From: Anthopleura xanthogrammica
Lineage: Eukaryota; Cnidaria; Anthozoa; Actiniaria; Actiniidae
Assembly (NCBI GenBank): GCA_964019055.1
Contig: OZ025209.1
Span: forward strand, 9,487,741 to 9,551,740
DNA: 64,000 nucleotides
Reading direction: 5' to 3'
In this document: positions 54,201 to 62,197 of the stretch, one piece after another
Position numbering within the stretch: position 1 is the stretch's first letter
Layout: every line of letters starts with the position of its first letter
Made by a program: the position numbers and the translations under genes
The notes under the pieces: generated by a model
The model's input: the letters and a program-made list of their open reading frames with translations, nothing else
What the model was told of the DNA's origin: nothing
Database searches by the model: none

Positions 54201-55903
54201 TCACTGCTAAACGCAAGTTTTGGCCGAGAAAAGCACATTTTGGATGTCCAAAACACTGTTTTGCTGGAAAAAAAAGCTTTTTAGCCCAAAAAACTGAAAA
54301 ATGGCCATTTTGGCTCTCAAAACCAGGTTTTTCGCTGACGGTGTGACCTGTTTGCTGAAACCCCCACTTCTTGCTCATGAAAATACCTCTTGAGATAAAA
54401 ACACGACTTTTTGGCCAAAAAAAATGGGGTTTTGGCTGAGTAAAGGTGCTTTTTGGTCAAAAAAGGTGTTTTTGGCTGAGAAAATCTGAAATTTGCTGAG
54501 AATTTTCTTTTGCTCAAAACACAACGTTTTCACTGCTAAACGCAAGTTTTGGCCGAGAAAAGCACATTTTGGATGTCCAAAACACTGTTTTGCTGGGAAA
54601 AAAAGCTTTTTAGCCCAAAAAACTGAAAAATGGCCATTTTGGCTCTCAAAACCAGGTTTTTCGCTGACGGTGTGACCTGTTTGCTGAAAGTCCCACTTCT
54701 TGCTCATGAAAATACCTCTTGAGATAAAAACACGACTTTTTGGCGAAAAAAAATGGGCTTTTGGCTGAGTAAAGGTGCTTTTTGGTCAAAAAAGGTGTTT
54801 TTGGCTGAGAAAATCTGAAATTTGCTGAGAATTTTCTTTTGCTCAAAACACGACGTTTTCACTGCTAAACGCAAGTTTTGGCCGAGAAAAGCACATTTTG
54901 GATGTCCAAAACACTGTTTTGCTGGAAAAAAAAGCTTTTTAGCCCAAAAAACTGAAAAATGGCCATTTTGGCTCTCAAAACCAGGTTTTTCGCTGACGGT
55001 GTGACCTGTTTGCTGAAACCCCCACTTCTTGCTCATGAAAATACCTCTTGTGATAAAAACACGACTTTTTGGCGAAAAAAAATGGGCTTTTGGCTGAGTA
55101 AAGGTGCTTTTTGGTCAAAAAAGGTGTTTTTGGCTGAGAAAATCTGAAATTTGCTGAGAATTTTCTTTTGCTCAAAACACGACGTTTTCACTGCTAAACG
55201 CAAGTTTTGGCCGAGAAAAGCACATTTTGGATGTCCAAAACACTGTTTTGCTGGGAAAAAAAGCTTTTTAGCCCAAAAAACTGAAAAATGGCCATTTTGG
55301 CTCTCAAAACCAGGTTTTTCGCTGACGGTGTGACTTGTTTGCTGAAACCCCCACTTCTTGCTCATGAAAATACCTCTTGAGATAAAAACACGACTTTTTG
55401 GCGAAAAAAAATGGGCTTTTGGCTGAGTAAAGGTGCTTTTTGGTCAAAAAAGGTGTTTTTGGCTGAGAAAATCTGAAATTTGCTGAGAATTTTCTTTTGC
55501 TCAAAACACGACGTTTTCACTGCTAAACGCAAGTTTTGGCCGAGAAAAGCACATTTTGGATGTCCAAAACACTGTTTTGCTGGAAAAAAAAGCTTTTTAG
55601 CCCAAAAAACTGAAAAATGGCCATTTTGGCTCTCAAAACCAGGTTTTTCGCTGACGGTGTGACCTGTTTGCTGAAACCCCCACTTCTTGCTCATGAAAAT
55701 ACCTCTTGAGATAAAAACACGACTTTTTGGCGAAAAAAAAATGGGCTTTTGGCTGAGTAAAGGTGCTTTTTGGTCAAAAAAGGTGTTTTTTAATGAGAAA
55801 ATCTGAAATTTGCTGAGAATTTTCTTTTGCTCAAAACACGACGTTTTCACTGCTAAACGCAAGTTTTGGCCGAGAAAAGCACATTTTGGATGTCCAAAAC
55901 ACT

Positions 55904-55924
55904 CCAGGTGATCTCGAGCGCGCA
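55904..55924 (+). repeat. Left terminal inverted repeat of the insertion
   Basis: CCAGGTGATCTCG followed directly by AGCGCGCA, 21 bp. It matches the reverse complement of the right end except that the right arm has six extra bases (cctcga) between the two blocks. Confidence 0.85.
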
Positions 55925-56000
55925 CTTCCGGTTAGTATTAGCCAATCAGAAGCATTTTTGTCGCATCGCCAATAGTTCCATGATGAATTTCAAAATGGCG
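55924..56000 (+). promoter_or_regulatory. TATA-less promoter-like motif cluster
   Basis: Within 77 bp there is ACTTCCGG (55,924-55,931, an ETS/GABP-type site), GCCAATCAG (55,941-55,949, a CCAAT/NF-Y-type box) and CAAAATGGCG (55,991-56,000, YY1-like). No TATA box is seen. This combination is typical of animal housekeeping promoters, where the YY1-like box often overlaps the initiator ATG, as it would here. The motifs are read directly; promoter function is inferred. The cluster may be the element's own promoter or a captured host promoter. Confidence 0.45.
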
Positions 56001-56025
56001 TCGTTTGAGACTGAGTTTTACAAAA
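55995..56025 (+). other. Possible short first coding exon
   Basis: An ATG lies inside the CAAAATGGCG box and opens a frame of ten codons (MASFETEFYK) plus one base before AAAA|GCAAGTAG, which resembles a GC-type 5' splice site. Without splicing, the frame stops two codons later at 56,031. If joined to the exon-like piece at 57,339, the reading frame stays open. I do not recognise the peptide. The call rests on motif matches only. Confidence 0.25.
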
Positions 56026-56033
56026 GCAAGTAG

Positions 56034-57338
56034 AAGTTTTATCATAATTTGAGATTTATGTTTTGTTTTCGAGTTTCATTTATCCTCTTAATGGAATCGT
56101 TGAAATATTGTGTCGGTATTGAACCAGAAACAGAATACTTTGGCGGGTTTGGATCATTGTTTATCCGATTGCAAGCAAGCTAAGTAGGAGCATATTATCA
56201 TGGCAGTAAGAGGAATTGAAATCATTATCTTTCCGTTGTTGGTACTCATGACTAACAGATGATACCTCCAAGCGTGACTTGAGAAGTTCCTTAAATATAT
56301 GTAAAGAGCTGAGTACATTTGAATGAGCCACTTGATGTCCTGTACTCTTTCATCTTGTGAGAAGTCAAGGATACGATGGCAAGCTGTGCAAGCTTAGCTT
56401 ACTAGGATGGAATCCTTTACTGCTAGCAGAACGTGTTCTGGTCTGCTTTCACAGCCTGTAAATCCTGGGTAATGGTTTTGTATTCCAGCCCTCACTTCCG
56501 CCTTCAAGTATAATCATCTTGCTTGAAAAGCTCAACGTAATTGGGTAGTGACTTGTTTTCCCCAAACATGACGGTGATGCTCGCTGTGATATCTTTAGGT
56601 AAGTTGGTAAAACGTTGGTAGCTTACTTTGAATTCTAATCACAAGACTAATCAAAAGGCTTTCAGAGTTGACTCTTATGCCCATAATTTTCCTTGTCTGA
56701 ACTACGAGTTTTTGTTTTGTTGATGTGCTCTATAATTTGAAAAAACTCCGATTTCGATTTCGAATATTTGCAGTACATGTGAAGTTTTACAACAAAGCAT
56801 TCTTTGCTTAAGCACTCTTGCATCAGTTCTTTTCTTAAGAGTTGACATTTGCAGTAAAAACTCGTAAATTCGAAGGGAATTAAATTATTTTTTAGCAATT
56901 TAATCGACATTATAGTAACAGAGAAATTATGCTGGGGTTTTGTTGTGCAGAATTTATAAGATTTGCTTTCAAACCGAATAGAGAATTATTTATTTGGACC
57001 CTTGGTGCATGAATGTCGTCAGCCCTGCATTTCTTAGCATTTCTTGGCTTGACTCACCAAATGCATAAACTCCAGGTTCACTGAACTGATTTGGTTTTAA
57101 GTATATTATTGTCGTTTTGTGTATTCCTGGTTATTTGGGACACCTTAGAAACCCATTTTGCACTCTTACAGTATCTTACAGAGAGTGAAAGGTTTGCCAC
57201 TTGATATATTGGCTGGCATATTGTTTGTGTTGAGCAAATTCATCTATGCATCATTCCTGTTTGGGATATATTTTCATAATTTTATCCTGTTAACCCAAAG
57301 TTCTGTTTTACAAACTCTCCTTCTCTCCTTTGTATCAG
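56034..57338. other. Interior of the insertion, no recognisable gene
   Basis: AT-rich unique sequence with no repeat structure and no frame of recognisable family. An 82-codon minus-strand frame (56,662-56,910) is rich in Lys, Ser and Cys but has no motif I recognise, and I treat it as chance. The stretch ends in a pyrimidine-rich run followed by TTTGTATCAG (about 57,314-57,338), a good-looking 3' splice acceptor. Confidence 0.5.
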
Positions 57339-57404
57339 GCCTGGAGCCAAGCCACTCTGGGTACTTTTCTGATGCCTCTTTTGACATGCTTATTGTTTTT
57401 ATAG
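57339..57404 (+). other. Possible 66-nt internal exon
   Basis: The segment is preceded by a pyrimidine-rich tract ending in CAG and followed by ATAG|GTGAAT, a passable 5' splice site. It is 66 nt long and open in the frame that also continues the short exon at 55,995. The encoded residues (LEPSHSGYFSDASFDM, then a short hydrophobic tail) match no family I know. A chance combination of splice-like signals is the main alternative. Confidence 0.22.
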
Positions 57405-58001
57405 GTGAATAACAAAAGATGCTCATATCACCGTAAACACCCATTGGCAATAATTGCGATTGATGCTCTGGATCTTCTTTAATAGGATAACTTGACATTG
57501 TTGTTGAGCTTCCTTAAATGGCACGCCGATTAGCACCATCTCCCAAATCCTGAACATGCACTTTTATTTCACAATTCTTGAGAGGATGTGTGACAGTATC
57601 GAAACAGGACAGGATAAGGGGTACTTCCAGCCAGAGGTGGTGTGAATAAAATATTCAGATGTTGGATGTTCCTCTTCAGTTTATTCTGGTTTGTTTCTGT
57701 TCGCTCATATAAAAGCTAGTTTCTGAAAAGGTTTGTTGGCAGTATGGGGTGTTTGTTACCAGGGATTGATATGCAGAGACATCGAGTGCTACACGTAACC
57801 GGAAAGTTTATATTAAACAAGATAAGATGTATGTGTTATGGATTGCTATTTATTATTTAATTTAATTTATTTGTGAAACAAAACTGACAGTGAGTATAAA
57901 TTTAATGAAGTAAATAGAACAAATGAAATACATTTTTCTTCACTATAAGATATCAGGAATGTAAAAAATATATTATGAACAAAAACACTACAAGTAAAGA
58001 T
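57405..58001. other. Interior of the insertion, AT-rich, featureless
   Basis: Unique AT-rich sequence including a very AT-rich stretch around 57,840-57,990 (runs of ttatttaattt type). No conserved coding frame, RNA gene or tandem repeat is visible. Confidence 0.5.
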
Positions 58002-58079
58002 ATGTTACAGGTATATGCACTTCTGGTTGTGTTTTTGTCAGTCAACCTTAGAAAGGGGCAAGCCCAAACTTGCCCAAAA
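58002..58079 (+). other. Possible exon encoding a secretory signal peptide
   Basis: From the ATG at 58,002 the frame reads a short N-terminus, a hydrophobic core (YALLVVFLSV), a polar stretch and small residues before TCPK. This is the layout of a cleavable signal peptide, with cleavage plausible around GQA-Q or AQ-T. It is followed immediately by CCAAAA|GTATGTG, a good 5' splice donor, after which translation becomes low-complexity and hydrophobic. The exon would end in Cys-Pro-Lys, which could begin a cysteine-rich domain such as an LRR N-terminal cap (Cys-Pro-x-x-Cys), but this is guesswork. No acceptable continuation exon was found inside the insertion, so if real it is a captured fragment. 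Confidence 0.3.
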
Positions 58080-58755
58080 GTATGTGTTTTATTTTTTTTC
58101 TTGTACTACATTTTTTTGTCTTTTTTAAAGTATTTTTACCTTCAATTCCCTCAGAGAGAAATTCAGTAGTAGCAATATTTGCAGCTAGGATATAATTCCT
58201 GTGTTTACAAAGGCCATTTTCATATTTAAAAACTCTGTTTGGCTATACTTCACGAACATATGATTTTGGCATGGCTTTTTTCGTTATAATAATTATTTGT
58301 GGGTGGAAATTTAAGGAAATTCAAGAACAATTAATTTGTTAAAGTGAAATCTAAAGGTAAGTTCTGGTCGTCATACTTACAGTCTAAAACTCAGGTCTCG
58401 TTTATTCAATCGACTAAACTACTACAATACAATACTCCTTTTATCTTGCTTTATTTTGAGTCCAATAACAGTACTTTACAAAATAAGTCTTTGTAAAAGT
58501 ACAAAGCTAGACTTACTGTGGTAAATAAGCTTAATGCGAACTAGAAGCTTTCGTTTTATGTCTTAAAATCATAGAGTTGTTTCTCGTGTTAACCCTCTCA
58601 AAATACGTCCTTAATATTACTTTAGCTTGAAATATTCTATGTTACTTGGACCACAAAAGCTCTTTCTTGCTCTATCAGCAATTAAAATGAATAAAAACAA
58701 AGTAACAATGCAATAAAAGTAACCGAAATCGTTCTTGTCTCTATTAGTCCCGAGC
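58080..58755. other. Right interior of the insertion, no gene seen
   Basis: AT-rich unique sequence with T-runs just after the splice-like donor and no long frame on either strand. I see no RNA gene, repeat or family resemblance. Confidence 0.5.
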
Positions 58756-58765
58756 CGCCATTTTG
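58756..58765 (-). promoter_or_regulatory. Subterminal CAAAATGGCG box, mirror of the left one
   Basis: On the minus strand this reads CAAAATGGCGGC, an excellent YY1-type match. It lies 95-104 bp from the right end. The left copy lies 87-96 bp from the left end, and the 6-bp indel in the terminal repeats accounts for most of the difference. Both point inward. It could be a subterminal transposase-binding motif or a YY1-like initiator. On this strand the ATG opens only five codons before a stop. Confidence 0.45.
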
Positions 58766-58833
58766 ATTACTGTGAGGTACTTGAGAAACGGAGATTGGGT
58801 ATTAGGAACTCTTCGTTTTGACAAATAATCCTT

Positions 58834-58860
58834 TGCGCGCTTCGAGGCGAGATCACCTGG
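58834..58860 (-). repeat. Right terminal inverted repeat of the insertion
   Basis: Read on the minus strand it begins CCAGGTGATCTCG, then cctcga, then AGCGCGCA (27 bp). It pairs with the 21-bp left end apart from the 6-bp insertion. The satellite resumes at the next base. Confidence 0.85.
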
Positions 58861-61154
58861 TGTTTTGCTGGAAAAAAAAGCTTTTTAGCCCAAAAAACTG
58901 AAAAATGGCCATTTTGGCTCTCAAAACCAGGTTTTTCGCTGACGGTGTGACCTGTTTGCTGAAACCCCCACTTCTTGCTCATGAAAATATCTCTTGAGAT
59001 AAAAACACGACTTTTTGGCGAAAAAAAATGGGCTTTTGGCTGAGTAAAGGTGCTTTTTGGTCAAAAAAGGTGTTTTTGGCTGAGAAAATCTGAAATTTGC
59101 TGAGAATTTTCTTTTGCTCAAAACACGACGTTTTCACTGCTAAACGCAAGTTTTGGCCGAGAAAAGCACATTTTGGATGTCCAAAACACTGTTTTGCTGG
59201 AAAAAAAAAAGCTTTTTAGCCCAAAAAACTGAAAAATGGCCATTTTGGCTCTCAAAACCAGGTTTTTCGCTGACGGTGTGACCTGTTTGCTGAAACCCCC
59301 ACTTCTTGCTCATGAAAATACCTCTTGAGATAAAAACACGACTTTTTGGCGAAAAAAAATGAGGTTTTGGCTGAGTAAAGGTGCTTTTTGGTCAAAAAAG
59401 GTGTTTTTTGCTGAGAAAATCTGAAATTTGCTGAGAATTTTCTTTTGCTCAAAACACGACGTTTTCACTGCTAAACGCAAGTTTTGGCCGAGAAAAGCAC
59501 ATTTTGGATGTCCAAAACACTGTTTTGCTGGAAAAAAAAGCTTTTTAGCCCAAAAAACTGAAAAATGGCCATTTTGGCTCTCAAAACCAGGTTTTTCGCT
59601 GACGGTGTGACCTGTTTGCTGAAACCCCCACTTCTTGCTCATGAAAATACCTCTTGAGATAAAAACACGACTTTTTGGCGAAAAATAATGGGGTTTTGGC
59701 TGAGTAAAGGTGCTTTTTGGTCAAAAAAGGTGTTTTTTGCTGAGAAAATCTGAAATTTGCTGAGAATTTTCTTTTGCTCAAAACACGACGTTTTCACTGC
59801 TAAACGCAAGTTTTGGCCGAGAAAAGCACATTTTGGATGTCCAAAACACTGTTTTGCTGGAAAAAAAAGCTTTTTAGCCCAAAAAACTGAAAAATGGCCA
59901 TTTTGGCTCTCAAAACCAGGTTTTTCGCTGACGGTGTGACCTGTTTGCTGAAACCCCCCCTTCTTGCTCATGAAAATACCTCTTTAGATAAAAACACGAC
60001 TTTTTGGCGAAAAAAAATGGGCTTTTGGCTGAGTAAAGGTGCTTTTTGGTCAAAAAAGGTGTTTTTTGCTGAGAAAATCTGAAATTTGCTGAGAATTTTC
60101 TTTTGCTCAAAACACGACGTTTTCACTGCTAAACGCAAGTTTTGGCCGAGAAAAGCACATTTTGGATGTCCAAAACACTGTTTTGCTGGAAAAAAAAGCT
60201 TTTTAGCCCAAAAAACTGAAAAATGGCCATTTTGGCTCTCAAAACCAGGTTTTTCGCTGACGGTGTGACCTGTTTGCTGAAACCCCCACTTCTTGCTCAT
60301 GAAAATACCTCTTGAGATAAAAACACGACTTTTTGGCGAAAAAAAATGGGCTTTTGGCTGAGTAAAGGTGCTTTTTGGTCAAAAAAGGTGTTTTTGGCTG
60401 AGAAAATCTGAAATTTGCTGACAATTTTCTTTTGCTCAAAACACGACGTTTTCACTGCTAAACGCAAGTTTTGGCCGAGAAAAGCACATTTTGGATGTCC
60501 AAAACACTGTTTTGCTGGAAAAAAAAGCTTTTTAGCCCAAAAAACTGAAAAATGGCCATTTTGGCTCTCAAAACCAGGTTTTTCGCTGACGGTGTGACCT
60601 GTTTGCTGAAACCCCCACTTCTTGCTCATGAAAATACCTCTTGAGATAAAAACACGACTTTTTGGCGAAAAAAAATGGGCTTTTGGCTGAGTAAAGGTGC
60701 TTTTTGGTCAAAAAAGGTGTTTTTGGCTGAGAAAATCTGAAATTTGCTGACAATTTTCTTTTGCTCAAAACACGACGTTTTCACTGCTAAACGCAAGTTT
60801 TGGCCGAGAAAAGCACATTTTGGATGTCCAAAACACTGTTTTGCTGGAAAAAAAGCTTTTTAGCCCAAAAAACTGAAAAATGGCCATTTTGGCTCTCAAA
60901 ACCAGGTTTTTCGCTGACGGTGTGACCTGTTTGCTGAAACCCCCACTTCTTGCTCATGAAAATACCTCTTGAGATAAAAACACGACTTTTTGGCGAAAAA
61001 AAATGGGGTTTTGGCTGAGTAAAGGTGCTTTTTGGTCAAAAAAGGTGTTTTTTGCTGAGAAAATCTGAAATTTGCTGAGAATTTTCTTTTGCTCAAAACA
61101 CGACGTTTTCACTGCTAAACGCAAGTTTTGGCCGAGAAAAGCACATTTTGGATG
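58861..61154 (+). repeat. 329-bp satellite array, right block (about 7 monomers)
   Basis: The same monomer, in the same orientation and phase as the left block, resumes at tgttttgctgg after the TIR element and runs about seven copies. Its last monomer is cut at ggatg (61,154) by the LTR. Local variants include a 10-A run near 59,202 and the change gctgacaatttt shared by two neighbouring monomers (about 60,418 and 60,747). The continuity shows that the 2.96-kb element inserted into a pre-existing array. Confidence 0.97.
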
Positions 61155-61898
61155 TGTAACCGAACGGTTGTCACCTTGCCCCGACGTGCCTTAAAGCCTT
61201 CCCTCAAAGTAATGAACATGCACAACTTAACTGGTATAAATCGAAATTTATTATCATTAAATTCCATAAGCAACCCACCCGACCTGAAACAATCTTAAAC
61301 TTAGACTTAATACGAAACTCACTCGCAACTCAAGCGAACCCAACTTAACTTAAAGATTTAAATGAATTTTACTTAATAATTACTTAAATGAAGTGTAACT
61401 TAATTCGATTATTGTTTTTTTGTTTTTACCTTTTTTTTTTCTTCCTAGCAATCTATCAAAAAAAATTGTTCCTTGCGTTTGTGTCCAGCTAGTGTGGTTA
61501 TTTCTTTTGCTTTTCGATTCTGTCAAGATCCAGCACTTACTTCTTCGAGTTGTTTGGTTACGGTTCTTTGTTCGGCTAACTGACCATTCCTTTGAATACT
61601 TGAATTTTCTTTTCTTTGCAATTCTTTCTTCCTTTTTTGTTTAACGTTCTGTTTCAGTCTTTCAGCCCTGTAACTCTTCTTTTCTTTGATTGCTGACCTT
61701 GATTTCACGTTCGACGATACTACTACGGAACTCTGTGCGAGTTGATTCCTCAAGTAACTTAGTTCGTCTTGCTTCTGTGGTTGCCGGCCAACTACTGACA
61801 CTTGTTTCGCAAGGGCGTATTTGAATATTCGCAGGAACAATAGATACTAATGAACTGCCTATAGACATTGGCTGCCTATGAAAAGTTATTCCGTGACA
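61155..61898 (-). repeat. 3' long terminal repeat (744 bp)
   Basis: On the minus strand the LTR begins TGTCACGGAATAAC directly after the polypurine tract and ends CCGTTCGGTTACA at the satellite junction, giving the canonical TG...CA ends with a short imperfect inverted terminus (TGTCAC/GTTACA). Length is within the usual Ty3/Gypsy range. Its sense strand contains a long A-rich segment (61,412-61,460) and a poly(A) signal candidate near the 3' end. The boundary with the satellite is sharp: the monomer reads ggatgtcc and diverges at 61,156. The other LTR lies outside the window, so identity of the pair cannot be checked. Confidence 0.85.
61247..61252 (-). promoter_or_regulatory. Candidate polyadenylation signal in the LTR
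   Basis: AATAAA on the minus strand, about 92 bp before the 3' end of the LTR, a position suitable for 3'-end formation at the R/U5 boundary. No clear downstream GU-rich element was verified. Confidence 0.5.
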
Positions 61899-61912
61899 CC
61901 TCCCCCTTTAAG
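61899..61912 (-). other. Polypurine tract (plus-strand primer site)
   Basis: On the minus strand CTTAAAGGGGGAGG lies immediately before the TG that opens the 3' LTR. A purine run at this exact place is where LTR retrotransposons prime second-strand DNA synthesis, and it fixes the inner boundary of the LTR. Confidence 0.88.
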
Positions 61913-62197
61913 ATATTATTTTAAAATTACTAGATAATTAATGAAATATATCCTGATATTTTCTAAAGGAATAACTTCCTCCTGGATTGAATGACAATGA
62001 ATAAACTGGTATCTAGAGTTGGACTGCCCGAGATGTAGACACAATCAGGAAAAACTGGGCACAATCCAAGCCCTCGACCTGAAAAACATTCTGAGCAGTC
62101 GGCACACCCCACAATTTTTTCATACTTTTCTTACTTCCCAAACATTGTCTATCTTTCACTCTACCACACTACACAATATATACTTACACAAAAAGGG
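61913..62197 (-). other. Retrotransposon 3' untranslated spacer
   Basis: About 285 bp between the pol stop codon and the polypurine tract. No frame of note is present on the sense strand. In a standard Ty3/Gypsy element an integrase of roughly 300-400 residues would follow RNase H, and there is no room for it here. An antisense frame (62,019-62,345) overlaps pol and is disregarded. Confidence 0.75.

Larger units (their letters stand above)
1..55903 (+). repeat. 329-bp satellite array, left block (about 170 monomers)
   Basis: Head-to-tail tandem copies of one AT-rich monomer, all in the same orientation, fill this stretch without any other sequence. Spacing between equivalent landmarks is nearly always 329 bp, sometimes 330 (one extra A in an A-run) and rarely 327 or 328. 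Copies differ at a few recurrent positions (for example gttttgctgg/gtttggctgg, atgggg/atgggc, aaaaccagg/aaaagcagg), so identity between monomers is very high by eye. The array is already in progress at base 1 and therefore extends upstream. No gene, RNA or unrelated insertion is visible in it. Short frames on both strands recur in every monomer but lose register at each 329-bp step, so they are not called as genes. Centromeric, pericentromeric or other heterochromatic location is possible but not shown by the sequence. Confidence 0.98.
55904..58860. mobile_element. Non-autonomous TIR DNA transposon-like insertion, 2,957 bp
   Basis: The satellite stops abruptly after aaaacact and resumes, in phase, at tgttttgctgg. 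The intervening sequence is unrelated to the monomer. Its ends are inverted copies beginning CCAGGTGATCTCG on both strands, followed by AGCGCGCA, with a 6-bp difference between the two arms. A single T (55,903 and 58,861) is the only base duplicated at the junctions, so the target-site duplication is either 1 bp or has been lost. I therefore cannot assign a superfamily. No transposase-like frame is present. The longest frames are 64-84 aa, and none resembles a recombinase. It could be a deletion derivative of an autonomous element or an element that has captured host gene pieces. Confidence 0.75.

Noticed and set aside
1..55903. CRISPR array or telomeric repeat
   Set aside because: There are no unique spacers between repeats, the monomer is 329 bp, and no TTAGGG-like short repeat is present.
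56662..56910. 82-codon minus-strand frame in the TIR element
   Set aside because: No recognisable motif, no promoter or splice context, and a length expected by chance in AT-rich DNA.
57158..57412. 84-codon plus-strand frame in the TIR element as a complete gene
   Set aside because: Its first two-thirds reads as hydrophobic, low-information sequence ending in a pyrimidine tract. Only the last 66 nt looks exon-like and is listed separately.
57274..57498. 74-codon minus-strand frame in the TIR element
   Set aside because: It overlaps the plus-strand splice-like signals antisense and has no family resemblance.
1..61154. Hundreds of 60-220 codon frames on both strands of the satellite
   Set aside because: They recur identically in every monomer on opposite strands, shift frame at each 329-bp step, have no known domain, and are explained by the stop-poor ~21-bp sub-unit.
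61420..61644. 74-codon plus-strand frame rich in Phe and Leu
   Set aside because: It is antisense to the LTR and produced by T-rich sequence.
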